In this document: positions 29,210 to 37,525 of the stretch, one piece after another
Layout: every line of letters starts with the position of its first letter
Position numbering within the stretch: the stretch's first letter is position 1
Assembly: GCF_032401055.1 (NCBI RefSeq)
Contig: NZ_CP135529.1
Location: 124,001-188,000 of the forward strand
Source of the DNA: Tardiphaga sp. 709
Lineage (GTDB): Bacteria; Pseudomonadota; Alphaproteobacteria; Rhizobiales; Xanthobacteraceae
DNA: 64,000 bases
Direction of reading: 5' to 3'
Notes under the pieces: model-generated
Seen by the model: only the letters and a program-made list of their open reading frames with translations
Told to the model about the DNA's origin: nothing
Databases searched by the model: none
Made by a program: the position numbers and the translations under genes

Positions 29210-30051
29210 GTGGTGCTGATCAGAGCTCCGCGGCTTTCTGCGCGGAGCTGGTGCGCAGCCACGACTTTGACCGCTACGCGGCGACCTTGTTCGTGCCTGC
29301 CGACAAGCGCCGTTCGCTGCTGGCGCTCTATGCGTTCAATACGGAAATTACCCGCGTCCGCGAGCTCGTGAAACAACCGTTGCCCGGCGAGATCCGGCTG
29401 CAATGGTGGACCGACATGCTGGCCGGCGCAGGTCATGGCGATGTCGAACAGAACCCCGTTGCTGCCGAATTACTGTTAGCGATCCGCGCGCACAATCTGT
29501 CCGTCGACAGGCTGTCCAAGCTGATCGATGTGCACATTTTCGATCTCTACAACGACCCGATGCCGGATCTCGCGCTGCTGGAGAGCCACTTTCGCGATAC
29601 GCTCGGGACACTGTTGTTCTCATCGGCAAAGATTCTCGGCGACGGGTCTGAGGCCAGCGCTCATGTCGCCGAGCATGCCGGGCTGGCCCAAGGCGTCGCG
29701 CGGATCATTACGCGTCTGCCCTATGACACGATGCGGCGGCAGTTGTTCATTCCGCAGGACATGCTGCTGCAGAACGGCAGCAGCGCCGATCAGATGTTTG
29801 CCGGCAAGATGACGCCCGGTATCCGCGCAACGCTGGATCGGCTGATATCAGGTGCGCAGGAACAACTCGCGACAGCGCAGGGAATGCTTGCGGATGTAGC
29901 ACCGGCTGCGCGCGCAGCGTTCCTGCCGATGGCACTGGTGAAATACGATCTGGCGCAGATGGCCCGAGTGGATCACGATCCGTTCGAGCTCAATGTCAGA
30001 CCGCGGTTGCGGACGCTGTGGACACTGTGGCGCGCGTCGCGCTCAGTGTGA
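29206..30051 (+). CDS. Squalene/phytoene synthase-fold protein, NDUFAF6-like and probably not a synthase
   Basis: This 281-residue all-helical protein is of the squalene/phytoene synthase superfamily. True synthases carry an Asp-rich DDxxD motif after the YAF string; here the same place reads LYAFNTEITRVRELV, with no DDxxD. The following segment GEIRLQWWTDML, then AIRAHNLSVDRLSKLID, matches the pattern of the human complex I assembly factor NDUFAF6. No carotenoid or hopanoid gene is nearby. Translation is coupled to the NDUFAF3-like gene. I therefore favour a non-catalytic assembly role over prenyl transfer. The stop overlaps the tail of the convergent kinase-like gene by about nine bases. 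Confidence 0.82.
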   Translation: MSGADQSSAAFCAELVRSHDFDRYAATLFVPADKRRSLLALYAFNTEITRVRELVKQPLPGEIRLQWWTDMLAGAGHGDVEQNPVAAELLLAIRAHNLSVDRLSKLIDVHIFDLYNDPMPDLALLESHFRDTLGTLLFSSAKILGDGSEASAHVAEHAGLAQGVARIITRLPYDTMRRQLFIPQDMLLQNGSSADQMFAGKMTPGIRATLDRLISGAQEQLATAQGMLADVAPAARAAFLPMALVKYDLAQMARVDHDPFELNVRPRLRTLWTLWRASRSV

Positions 30052-31146
30052 CGTCAGCTTCTGGTCTGTCGTCTCGAAGTTGAAACGGTCGCGCAGGTTC
30101 TTCCGCGACTCCAGAATGCCCTTCAGGAACGCGCGGTCGGCGTCGCTGGTCATCAGCGGCTCCAGCAGATCGACCTGGTTCATCGCCACCAGTTGCAGCA
30201 CCTCGGTGCGAATGCGGCCGGAGGCGTCACGGGGCAGGGCTGTGACGACCTGCAGATGCTCAGGCGGCTTCGTCCCCTTTGCGGCAGCCAGTTCACCCTG
30301 CAGCTTTGTTTCCAGCGCGACGTCATCAGCCTCCACGAAAGCATAGAGCCCGACGCCGGTACGGCGATCGGCGAACGCCACGATCGACGCGTCGCGCACT
30401 GCCGGGTTCTGCTTGATGATCTCCAGCAGCGGCGGCGCATCGTTGACCAGACGCTTGCCGCCGCCTTCGCGGTCGGTGAAATTGAAGATGCCGCGTGTGA
30501 TGGCGCGATAGACCTTCTTGCCGGTCATCAGCCAGATCCGTGCCGGCAGCGACTTCTTCGACAGGATCGCCTTTTCCTTCGGCGTCAGCAGCTCCGGCGC
30601 GTAAGTGCGCTTGTGCTTCAGGAGGTGACGCAGATCTTCATAGGCGGCGATGCGAAACAACTGGCTGCGAGACTTGAAGCAGACCGCGAGCTGGAAGTCG
30701 GTGACGTAAGCGAGGCCATCGCTGCCGCGCAGCCAGTTCTGCTCCTTGGCGAGATCGTTGTGGCACACGCCCATGCGATGCAGCTTGCGTAGCGCCAGCT
30801 TCGCGGATTTGAAATAGCGCGCATCGTGATGCGGCTTGGCGAGATGCAGTGCGACACCGTCGATGAAGCCACGCACCAGCGCGCGGTCGCCAGCCCAGAG
30901 CAATTCAGGTCCGACGCGCAGATCACGCGCCAGCGTCAGTGCGCGACGTTCCCGCGTGAACAGATGCAGCGCCAGTAGATAGGACCACCACGGCACCTGG
31001 TCGAGCCGACGCAGCACCGCATCGACTTCGCCCGATGACGTGCGATAGCGGCCGCGCTCGATGGTCGAGAACACGTCGCGTTTCAGCAACACGCCTTCGG
31101 TCCAGGTCTTGGACAGCGCAGTGGCGTCCTGTGGCGGCAAACTCAT
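30043..31146 (-). CDS. Kinase-like protein fused to an ANL-enzyme C-terminal domain
   Basis: This 367-residue protein has an unusual composition. Residues about 20-200 look like a small lipopolysaccharide-kinase or RIO-type kinase. They contain the catalytic loop H129-N-D131 with N137 (GVCHNDLAKEQNW) and a DFQ in place of DFG at 150-152. Residues about 236-325 match the C-terminal lid of acyl-CoA synthetases and other adenylating enzymes. They read APPLLEIIKQNPAVRDASIV, then YAFVEAD, then PEHLQVVTALPRDASGRIR, where Arg replaces the catalytic Lys of the A10 motif. The large N-terminal adenylation domain is absent. No glycine-rich loop is obvious. Substrate and function are unknown. Confidence 0.7.
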   Translation of the reverse strand: MSLPPQDATALSKTWTEGVLLKRDVFSTIERGRYRTSSGEVDAVLRRLDQVPWWSYLLALHLFTRERRALTLARDLRVGPELLWAGDRALVRGFIDGVALHLAKPHHDARYFKSAKLALRKLHRMGVCHNDLAKEQNWLRGSDGLAYVTDFQLAVCFKSRSQLFRIAAYEDLRHLLKHKRTYAPELLTPKEKAILSKKSLPARIWLMTGKKVYRAITRGIFNFTDREGGGKRLVNDAPPLLEIIKQNPAVRDASIVAFADRRTGVGLYAFVEADDVALETKLQGELAAAKGTKPPEHLQVVTALPRDASGRIRTEVLQLVAMNQVDLLEPLMTSDADRAFLKGILESRKNLRDRFNFETTDQKLTSH

Positions 31147-31176
31147 CGCACAATCCTGAAATTCAAATCGCCAGCA

Positions 31177-32610
31177 TCATGCCGCGGCCGCAACGGGCAG
31201 GCTGGCGGCGATCCAGTCATCCATATCGGCCAGCGCCCGGGCGCTCATCGCCTGCTTCTTGGCAACGGTCTTCTCATTGCCGCGCAGCCGCGAGCCGTCG
31301 GGCTTTTTGGTCGGCGCCAGAGCCAGCGGCGGGAACAGGCCGAAATTGATGTTCATCGGCTGGAACGAGCGCGGGCCTGCGTCGACGGTTTCGATATGGC
31401 CGCCGGTGATGTGGCCGAGCAGCGATCCCAGCGCTGTGGTGACGGGCGGCGGCGCCAGCGACTGGCGCTTGGCATCGGCCGCCGCATAGAGGCCGGCGAT
31501 CAGGCCGACGCTAGCGGACTCCACGTAGCCTTCGCAGCCGGTCATCTGGCCGGCGAAGCGCAGGCGCGGTTGCGCCTTTAGGCGGAGCTGTTCGTCGAGA
31601 AGCTTCGGCGAGTTCAGGAAGGTGTTGCGATGCAGGCCGCCGAGCCGTGCGAATTCGGCATTCTGCAGGCCGGGGATCATGCGCAGCGCCTGCTGCTGCG
31701 GGCCGTATTTCAACTTCGTCTGGAAACCGACGATGTTGTAGAGTGTGCCGAGCTTGTTGTCCTGGCGCAGCTGTACGATGGCGTAGGGCTTCACGAGGGG
31801 ATCGCGTGGGTTGGTGAGGCCGACGGGCTTCATTGGGCCGTGACGCAGCGTCTCGCGGCCGCGCTCGGCCATCACCTCAATGGGCAGGCAGCCGTCGAAA
31901 TAGGGCGTGTTGGTTTCCCACTCCTTGAAGTCGGTCTTCTCGCCGGCCAGCAGCGCATCGATGAAGGCGTCATACTGCTCGTGGGTCATCGGGCAGTTGA
32001 TGTAATCGGCGCCGGTGCCGCCGGGGCCGACCTTGTCGTAGCGCGACTGGAACCAGGCGATCTCCATGTCGATGGAGTCTTTGTGCACGATCGGTGCGAT
32101 GGCATCGAAGAAGGCCAGCGCGTTCTCGTCGGTCAGCCCACGGATGCCGTCCGCGAGCGCTGCGGAGGTCAATGGTCCCGTCGCAACGATGACGTTGCGC
32201 CAGTCGGCAGGCGGCAGCCCGGCGACTTCGGCGCGGTCGATAGTGATGAGAGGGTGGTCGTTGAGCGCCTTGGTCACGGCATCGGAGAAGCCGTCGCGGT
32301 CGACGGCCAGCGCGCCACCGGCGGGGACCTGGTTGGCGTCGGCGCAGCGCATGATCAGCGAGCCCAGCTTGCGCATCTCGGCGTGCAGCAGGCCGACAGC
32401 GTTGTTGAGCGCGTCGTCGGAACGGAAGGAATTGGAGCAGACCAGTTCGGCGAGGCCATCGGTGCGATGGGCGTCGGTCATCTGGTGCGGCCGCATCTCG
32501 TGCAAGATCACGGGAATGCCGACATTGGCGACTTGCCAGGCGGCTTCCGAGCCGGCGAGGCCCGCGCCGATCACATGGACGCAGTCGTCTGGGTTTGGGG
32601 CTGTTGTCAT
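31177..32610 (-). CDS. trmFO: Methylenetetrahydrofolate--tRNA-(uracil-5-)-methyltransferase
   Basis: This 477-residue flavoprotein makes 5-methyluridine at position 54 of tRNA, using methylenetetrahydrofolate and FADH2. The N-terminal Rossmann motif is [16 protein letters not shown] (G15-x-G17-x-x-G20). The GidA-like segments [25 protein letters not shown] and [22 protein letters not shown] are characteristic, the first containing the family Cys. The size is slightly larger than the Bacillus enzyme because of a C-terminal Lys/Ala-rich tail. It starts at the ATG at 32610, and the gap of about 30 bases to the kinase-like gene on the same strand makes co-transcription likely. Confidence 0.95.
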   Translation of the reverse strand: MTTAPNPDDCVHVIGAGLAGSEAAWQVANVGIPVILHEMRPHQMTDAHRTDGLAELVCSNSFRSDDALNNAVGLLHAEMRKLGSLIMRCADANQVPAGGALAVDRDGFSDAVTKALNDHPLITIDRAEVAGLPPADWRNVIVATGPLTSAALADGIRGLTDENALAFFDAIAPIVHKDSIDMEIAWFQSRYDKVGPGGTGADYINCPMTHEQYDAFIDALLAGEKTDFKEWETNTPYFDGCLPIEVMAERGRETLRHGPMKPVGLTNPRDPLVKPYAIVQLRQDNKLGTLYNIVGFQTKLKYGPQQQALRMIPGLQNAEFARLGGLHRNTFLNSPKLLDEQLRLKAQPRLRFAGQMTGCEGYVESASVGLIAGLYAAADAKRQSLAPPPVTTALGSLLGHITGGHIETVDAGPRSFQPMNINFGLFPPLALAPTKKPDGSRLRGNEKTVAKKQAMSARALADMDDWIAASLPVAAAA

Positions 32611-32777
32611 GGCCCCGCATGTAGCGCGTTTCGGCGCGAAGTGGAATTCGCTTCGCGGAAATTCTGCCGGTTAGCCAAAGCTTTGAAGACGCTTTGGTTC
32701 GAACGCGTGTGGCACTGAAGATCGTGTCTTCAGGGAACCACGATTGCGCCCGCGCGAGGCGGACGCAATCCGTGAAA

Positions 32778-32808
32778 CGTCAGGCAGGACAGATAGAACG
32801 TCCTGACG
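32778..32808 (-). terminator. Weak hairpin at the end of the DUF1127 gene
   Basis: CGTCAGG (32778-32784) pairs with CCTGACG (32802-32808) and is extended by an interrupted GGAC/GTCC. The arm begins two bases beyond the DUF1127 stop codon, followed by TTT on the minus strand. It could act as a short terminator. Confidence 0.4.
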
Positions 32809-32810
32809 GA

Positions 32811-32963
32811 TCAACCGTTATAGGCGCCAGAAGCAACGCGCGGAATGTCCGAACGGTCGAGACCGATGTCGGAAAGCTCGCGATCGCTGAGCTGGGAGAG
32901 TTCGGCAACGTTGCGCTGATAGTCGCGGAACGCCTGGATCATGCGGATGAATGAAAGCAGCAT
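32811..32963 (-). CDS. DUF1127 small protein
   Basis: This 50-residue protein belongs to the DUF1127 (YjiS-like) family of small arginine-rich proteins, abundant in alphaproteobacteria. The diagnostic pattern is AFRDYQRNVAELSQLSDREL followed by SDIGLDRSDIPRVASG. The ATG at 32963 is preceded by AAGGAG at the ideal distance. In some alphaproteobacteria family members bind RNA and influence sRNA turnover and phosphate-related traits; whether this one does is unknown. The region upstream is AT-richer than average and holds no other gene. Confidence 0.85.
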   Translation of the reverse strand: MLLSFIRMIQAFRDYQRNVAELSQLSDRELSDIGLDRSDIPRVASGAYNG

Positions 32964-33707
32964 TTGAGTTCTCCTTCGTTAAGCGATTCATCTCTTGCGA
33001 GGTGCTTCGCTATTGAAGTGAATATAGATGACGATATCGCAGTGCAGCAGTGGAGATGTTGCGATGCAGCTACTCAAGGATCGCATAGCTCGCGCAAGGA
33101 ATGATTAACCTCTTGGCGCCGGCAGGTGATTTTGCAGGCACGGTGCGTATTGAGGCACCTTTGGCGATGGTTATAGCTGTTAATTAGTCAGTTAAATCAT
33201 GCGTTTGGATCTGTTCCAAAGCTCAGCCGAATGCCAGAGATCGAACCGGCGCAATGAAGCCTTTCTGGCGTCAATCAGGCAGCGTGCTCGGCGGTTCCTT
33301 GTAAGTTCCCGTCCGGCTTCGCTATGCGCGATTCGCATACGAGCATTAAGAATGAACAGAAAGTCATCCTTACGCGAGGCTTGCGGGGCGACTTTTCTCT
33401 AAACTGCATGCGTGAAGGCAAATACATATGCAACTGAGGTCCTAAGCGAAGCGCGGTTGCTGTTGGCCTCCGGAGACACATCAAAAGGCCGATGCTGCGA
33501 CGTCAGTGAAATCGCGCGAATTACATTTGTGTAAGTTTGTTGCTCTCGATTTCTGAAGCGCCAGAAAGCTGAGTGTTTTTGGTGGCGATCACAACCGGCT
33601 CACATTCAATTCACTGCGGCTGTTATTTCCAGGATCGCAGCTGGACGTATCAATTCCTTCTACAGAATCCGGCAATGGCGTCGGTTCTGTTGCGAAGGAC
33701 AAACAAG
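32964..33707. other. Gene-poor region of 744 bases
   Basis: This is the upstream region of the divergent DUF1127 gene (left) and the small exported protein (right). It is noticeably more AT-rich than the flanks. Short frames on both strands (33199-33402 plus, 33275-33484 minus) have no ribosome sites and no recognisable domains, and the minus one is rich in Arg and Pro, as GC-shadow frames are. I see no tRNA, no repeat and no convincing gene. Confidence 0.5.
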
Positions 33708-33968
33708 ATGATCACAAGATTACTGGGAGCGGCCGCCATGGCTGCTGTTGTGTTCGCTACGGTGCCGGCTTCGGCTGCACGTATGGAAGGCTGCAGCGGC
33801 AGCAACCTGCTGAAAACCGAAACCGCCGTCGAAGCGATGCCGGACGGTGATGCGAAGTGGGTTGCGTTCAAGGAAATGACGGATGCCCAGACCGCGTTGC
33901 TCGACAACAAGATGGGCGTGTGTGCGGTCCATCTGACCAAGGCCATGCATGTCGGCATGACGAAGTAA
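33708..33968 (+). CDS. Small exported protein of unknown function
   Basis: This 86-residue protein has a good Sec signal (ITRLLGAAAMAAVVFATVPASA, cleavage after about residue 23). The mature part is about 60 residues with two cysteines (C29, C72) that could form a disulfide. I do not recognise the family. The ATG at 33708 is preceded by a GAAGGA ribosome site, and the frame upstream is not protein-like. A loose GC-rich hairpin (GGGCCG with CGGCCC, 33982-34009) follows the stop. It looks like a resident periplasmic small protein. Confidence 0.7.
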   Translation: MITRLLGAAAMAAVVFATVPASAARMEGCSGSNLLKTETAVEAMPDGDAKWVAFKEMTDAQTALLDNKMGVCAVHLTKAMHVGMTK

Positions 33969-34033
33969 GAGATCACGGGAGGGGCCGCTTGCTGAGGAGC
34001 GGACGGCCCTTCCATCCATCATCCCATGCGCGT

Positions 34034-34846
34034 CTATGGTTCTTTGGCGAGCTGACTGGCGAAAGTGGCGATGGTCCTCGAATAGACCTCGCTCTTGTTC
34101 CACTGCTGAATGACCGCGAAGTTCGCAGTGCCGGGCGCAAAATCCTGATCGCGTTTCCAGCCATAGCTGGCGAGGTAGTTTGCCGTTGAGGCCAGCACGT
34201 CGGGCGCGCTGCGCAGCAGGTCACGATGGCCATTGCCGTCGAAGTCGACAGCGAATTTCAGGTAGGACGATGGCATGAATTGCGTCTGGCCGATTTCGCC
34301 GGCCCAGGCGCCATGCATCTCTGCAGGCGCGAGGTCGCCGCGGTCGACAATGCGCAGGGCATCGAGCAATTCACCGCGAAACATCTCGGCACGGCGACAA
34401 TCATAGGCGAGCGACGCGATGGCGCGGATGGTCGGGAATTTGCCGACGTTCACGCCATAGTCGGTCTCCAATCCCCAGATCGCCACCAACACTGGACCTG
34501 GCACGCCATATTGCTGTTCGATGCGTCCGAGCACCGAGCCGTAACGCTTCAGCATGTCGCTGCCGCGACGCAGCCTTGGCGGCACCATGCGTCCGGAGAA
34601 TTCCTCAAAGCTTTGTTTGAAGACCTGCTGGCCGCGGTCGCGCGACAGCACGCTGTTGTCGAGGGTGACGCCGGTCAGTGCTGCATCGACGGTCTTCTGC
34701 GAAATGCCCTTACCGACGGCTTCCGTCTTGAAGGCGGCGAGCCAGCCATCGAAACTGCCTGTGCCGCAGGAGGGCGCTGCAAGGGCCGGCGCTAGTGGTG
34801 AGATCAGGACTGTACCAAGCAGGAACGTACAAAGCAGGGCGCGCAT
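34034..34846 (-). CDS. Lytic murein transglycosylase, MltB family
   Basis: This 270-residue periplasmic enzyme cleaves peptidoglycan glycan strands to 1,6-anhydromuramoyl products. A Sec signal (LLCTFLLGTVLISPLAPALA) leads. The SLT-type catalytic Glu is in AIWGLETDYGVN. AGEIGQTQFMPSSYLKFAVDFDGNGHRDL is the MltB signature region. There is no lipobox Cys directly at the signal cleavage site, so it may be soluble. The start ATG is at 34846, with upstream frame extension rejected. It probably generates substrates that NagZ (11159-12184) later processes in recycling. Confidence 0.92.
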   Translation of the reverse strand: MRALLCTFLLGTVLISPLAPALAAPSCGTGSFDGWLAAFKTEAVGKGISQKTVDAALTGVTLDNSVLSRDRGQQVFKQSFEEFSGRMVPPRLRRGSDMLKRYGSVLGRIEQQYGVPGPVLVAIWGLETDYGVNVGKFPTIRAIASLAYDCRRAEMFRGELLDALRIVDRGDLAPAEMHGAWAGEIGQTQFMPSSYLKFAVDFDGNGHRDLLRSAPDVLASTANYLASYGWKRDQDFAPGTANFAVIQQWNKSEVYSRTIATFASQLAKEP

Positions 34847-34960
34847 GGTCTCAAGGCTCTCATTCGATGATGAAATCGTGTGTCGCGAACGATAGTGCGC
34901 GATGAGCCTTCCGGTGAACCACGGCCAAAACAAGGCTTGCGCAGTGATATCAGAACAGCA

Positions 34961-34996
34961 TGACGGCCTCTCGCGCAATTCTGCGAGAGGCCGTCA
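34961..34996 (-). terminator. Strong 14-bp perfect hairpin in a divergent gap
   Basis: TGACGGCCTCTCGC pairs exactly with GCGAGAGGCCGTCA over an 8-base loop. Neither flanking gene ends here, but a minus-strand reading frame stops at 35007, ten bases before the stem. The hairpin therefore probably terminates a minus-strand transcript from that frame or from a small RNA. No run of T follows on either strand. Confidence 0.5.
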
Positions 34997-35006
34997 TTGG
35001 GCGAGA

Positions 35007-35141
35007 TCAGACTATCGGGTCCACGTTACTCGTCGCTGCGCCATTGAAGATGATGAGCTGCCAGCCTTGCGGCGTGGTCAGCACCTGGCGCCATGGCTCA
35101 CGCTTCGGTGAAAATGTCGTCCGACATTCACAGCGCTGCAA
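35007..35141 (-). CDS. Candidate small ORF or gene remnant
   Basis: The minus strand reads a protein-like tail EPWRQVLTTPQGWQLIIFNG, then ATSNVDPIV and a TGA at 35007-35009. The only in-frame start codon I see is a TTG at 35139-35141, without a ribosome site, giving 44 residues with a Cys-X-Cys near the start. An in-frame stop lies at 35163. The hydrophobic/aromatic pattern and the strong hairpin just after the stop suggest either a real mini-protein or the last piece of a degraded gene. I do not recognise the family. Confidence 0.3.
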   Translation of the reverse strand: MQRCECRTTFSPKREPWRQVLTTPQGWQLIIFNGAATSNVDPIV

Positions 35142-35392
35142 TGCAGCGGCCGGGCTTTCGCCTCAATTCAGTCGGACCTTGCTACCGACATCAAACGGTC
35201 TGTCGATGACTTAGCCAACTGGCTTGGACGGTGGGTTTGGGCAGTCGGCTTGGAACGACTCTTCCCCGCAGTCTATCGCGTCGCATTGGCAAGCGAGTGG
35301 TGGGCGGATACAAGTACGAACCGGCTGGTGCTGCCGGAACCAAACACGGCACGAATTCTTCAATCTGTCACGAAAGCTATTGGGAGCGACAT

Positions 35393-35767
35393 ATGAGCAT
35401 TTTCGGAAAGATCATGGGCGCGATTTTTGGCACCAGCGCCAGTGCAGCATCCCCTGATGCCGCGCCGGCTGCCGGCGGTTCGGCTCCCGCAGGCGCTGCG
35501 CCGATGGACAGTGTTGACGTTGCTGCGATCCTCGACAAGGCCGTGGCGGCCAAGGGCGAAAAGCTGGAATGGAAGACCTCGATCGTCGACCTGATGAAGG
35601 CGCTCGACATCGACTCCAGCCTGTCGGCCCGCAAGGATCTTGCCAAGGAGCTCGGTTACACCGGCGACACCAGCGATTCCGCCAGCATGAACATCTGGCT
35701 GCACAAGCAGATGATGACCAAGCTCGCCGCCAATGGCGGCAAGCTGCCGGCCGACATCAAGCACTAA
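35393..35767 (+). CDS. DUF3597-family protein
   Basis: This 124-residue protein has a short hydrophobic N-terminus (MSIFGKIMGAIFGTSASA), an Ala/Pro/Gly-rich linker, and a C-terminal helical domain (VDVAAILDKAVAAKGEKLEWKTSIVDLMKALDIDSSL onward). The C-terminal domain fits the DUF3597 family, often found in proteins with LysM-like partners. The ATG at 35393 is preceded by GGGAG. Codon use matches the core genome. It ends in a strong intrinsic terminator. Its function is unknown. Confidence 0.8.
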   Translation: MSIFGKIMGAIFGTSASAASPDAAPAAGGSAPAGAAPMDSVDVAAILDKAVAAKGEKLEWKTSIVDLMKALDIDSSLSARKDLAKELGYTGDTSDSASMNIWLHKQMMTKLAANGGKLPADIKH

Positions 35768-35793
35768 ACTTTCCGTTTTGGGACGGAGCTGAA

Positions 35794-35818
35794 GGCCCGC
35801 GCTCGCGCGGGCCTTTTT
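35794..35818 (+). terminator. Rho-independent terminator of the DUF3597 gene
   Basis: GGCCCGCG and CGCGGGCC form an uninterrupted stem with a CTCG tetraloop, followed at once by five T. This is a textbook intrinsic terminator 26 bases past the stop codon. Confidence 0.92.
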
Positions 35819-35886
35819 GCTGTGGTATACCAGCACGCATAAATACAAGACCAGAAAACAAAGCAAAACATACGAGGAGAAACGCC

Positions 35887-36678
35887 ATGGACCCCATCAA
35901 CCGCAGAACGATTCTGACCACCGGTGCCGTTGCCCTGGCTGGCAGCGCATTGGCGGGCGAGGCCGCGCAGGCGCAGGCCGGTCCCAAGAGCATATTCTCG
36001 GTCGCGACGGTGACGATCCCCATCGTCGGCGAGACCGACGTGTTTCCGGTGCGCCGCATCTATTGTATCGGTCGCAACTACGCGGCGCATTCCCGCGAGA
36101 TGGGATCGGACCCGACGCGCGAGCCGCCGTTCTTCTTCCAGAAGCCAACCGACGCGATCCAGAACGTCAAGATCGGCGAGGTCGCCGATCACCCGTATCC
36201 ATCGCTCACCAAGAACTATCATTACGAGGTCGAACTCGTCGCCGCGCTCAAATCCGGCGGCACCAATATCCCCGTCGATAAGGCGCTCGACCACGTCTAT
36301 GGCTATGCTGTTGGACTCGACATGACACGCCGCGATCTGCAGCGCGCCATGGGCGACGAGAAGAAACCATGGGAGATCGGCAAGAGTTTTGACCACGCCG
36401 CAGTCATCGGCCCGATCCATCCGGTCGCCAAGACCGGCCACATGACCAAGGGTCCGATCTCGCTCGCGGTCAATGGCACCGTGAAACAGACTTCCGATCT
36501 CGACAAGATGATCTGGAGCGTCGCCGAGCAGATATCGAAACTCTCGGACGCCTTCGAGCTGAAGGCCGGCGACATCATCTATTCCGGCACGCCGGAGAAT
36601 GTCGGCCCGGTCGTGAAGGGCGACGTGCTGCTCTGCAAGATCCAGGGCTTGCCGGACATGTCGATCAAGGTCGTTTGA
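35887..36678 (+). CDS. FAH-family hydrolase/isomerase with a twin-arginine signal peptide
   Basis: This 263-residue protein has a fumarylacetoacetate hydrolase fold (residues about 50-263). Its motifs are IYCIGRNYAAHSREMG, PPFFFQKPTDA, and the metal ligands in NYHYEVELVAAL (Glu-X-Glu), with VYGYAVGLDMTRRDLQ and IIYSGTPENVG. The family normally works in the cytosol on catabolic keto acids. Here the N-terminus reads NRRTILTTGAVALAGSALAG, a twin-arginine (R6-R7) signal with AxA-type processing near residue 31. That suggests export in folded form by the TatABC system encoded at 14233-15891. The ATG at 35887 has GAGGAG upstream. Confidence 0.87.
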   Translation: MDPINRRTILTTGAVALAGSALAGEAAQAQAGPKSIFSVATVTIPIVGETDVFPVRRIYCIGRNYAAHSREMGSDPTREPPFFFQKPTDAIQNVKIGEVADHPYPSLTKNYHYEVELVAALKSGGTNIPVDKALDHVYGYAVGLDMTRRDLQRAMGDEKKPWEIGKSFDHAAVIGPIHPVAKTGHMTKGPISLAVNGTVKQTSDLDKMIWSVAEQISKLSDAFELKAGDIIYSGTPENVGPVVKGDVLLCKIQGLPDMSIKVV

Positions 36679-37525
36679 GAGCGATTGTTTCCGCGCAGGC
36701 GCTGTCGTCCGATGTGAATGTCAAACAGCCACGGTGCTTCAGACATGCGTCATCGCCCCCATTGTTTGCGGCGCGGGGGCGCCGTCGTCTGTTGCATTCC
36801 CACCCCCCTGTGAGAGGGCGTGCGGAACGCCGGGTGCCCGTTGCACCCTTGGGCCTGATGCGAATGCGGTCTTCCGCAATAGTGAATGCATCAGGACTTT
36901 CGGACGCGCCGAGCAAGTGTCCAGCGTTCCGCCTGCGGTGTTTTTTCGGTTGCTTGCGCGTTGCCATGGCGAACGATCCGATCACCAAAATTACAGTCCC
37001 AAGGCGAATGGGACAGGGTGCCTCAAGCGAGTAAGCCGGACGCGTTTTGACTTGGTCGTCCGTCACACTGTCCAGGGGTCTTTCCATCCGAAGGTCGGCC
37101 GTCTCCTTGCCAGTGGCAGTGCTGGCGCAGATCCGTCCTGCCCGAAGACAGACGTCACCCATGAACCGCGTGACGCCGCATCTCCGGCGTCCACCGCATC
37201 CTGCCCCGCGAACGTGACGATCGCGATCGCCCCTCTCGGTGGGGCAGGACGGAGGGGAATATGATCAAGAAGGGGATATTGTCAACGGTGAATAGGAAAA
37301 TATGTTTGGGTGCTGTTTTGTCACCCCACACCCGTCATTCCCCGGCAAACCAATTGGTTTGCCTGAGGGCGCGGGCGCGCCTTCGCGCACGCGAACCCGG
37401 AATCTCGACATGTTTTGCGCTGAACACTTCGGGATTCCGGGTTCGCGCTCTGCCGGCTTCGCCGGCGACGCGCGCCCCGGAATGACGAGCCCGGACGCTC
37501 GGAATGACGGTGGCGGGATGACTGT
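36679..37525. other. Gene-poor region of about 850 bases with palindromic DNA
   Basis: No convincing gene is present. Long frames here (for example 36665-37162 minus, 36734-37264 plus) have low-complexity, Arg/Pro/Ser-rich products, overlap the end of the FAH gene, and lack ribosome sites. The right part contains palindromic sequence (separate entry). The stretch near 37160-37260 (CGTGACGCCGCATCTCCGGC and following) has the look of a dispersed non-coding repeat of this bacterial family, but I have no second copy in the window to prove it. Confidence 0.45.
37391..37446. repeat. 14-bp perfect inverted repeat inside a palindromic intergenic element
   Basis: GCGAACCCGGAATC (37391-37404) and GATTCCGGGTTCGC (37433-37446) are exact reverse complements around a 28-base loop. 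They are nested within weaker inverted segments (CGTCATTCC near 37333 and GGAATGACG near 37479). This resembles REP-type intergenic elements of Bradyrhizobiaceae rather than a gene-specific terminator. Confidence 0.65.

Larger units (their letters stand above)
34847..35392. other. Intergenic region with a strong hairpin and a small unassigned frame
   Basis: This 546-base gap lies between divergent genes (the MltB-type enzyme to the left, DUF3597 to the right), so it should need only promoters. It also holds a perfect 14-bp hairpin (34961-34996) and, just upstream of it on the minus strand, a protein-like frame (35007-35141), both listed separately. The remaining bases contain nothing recognisable. 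Confidence 0.5.

Noticed and set aside
29206-30051. Annotation as a carotenoid or hopanoid biosynthesis enzyme
   Set aside because: The DDxxD motif is missing and no terpenoid pathway genes are nearby; the NDUFAF6-like pattern fits better.
31630-32718. Plus-strand frame of 362 codons opposite trmFO
   Set aside because: Shadow frame; TrmFO on the other strand has complete motifs.
33199-33484. Two short overlapping frames on opposite strands near 33.3 kb
   Set aside because: No ribosome site, no homology recognised, Arg-rich products; treated as non-coding.
36665-37162. Minus-strand frame of 165 codons in the gap after the FAH gene
   Set aside because: It overlaps the FAH 3' end, is Arg/Pro-rich, has no ribosome site and shows no domain; more likely non-coding repeat DNA.
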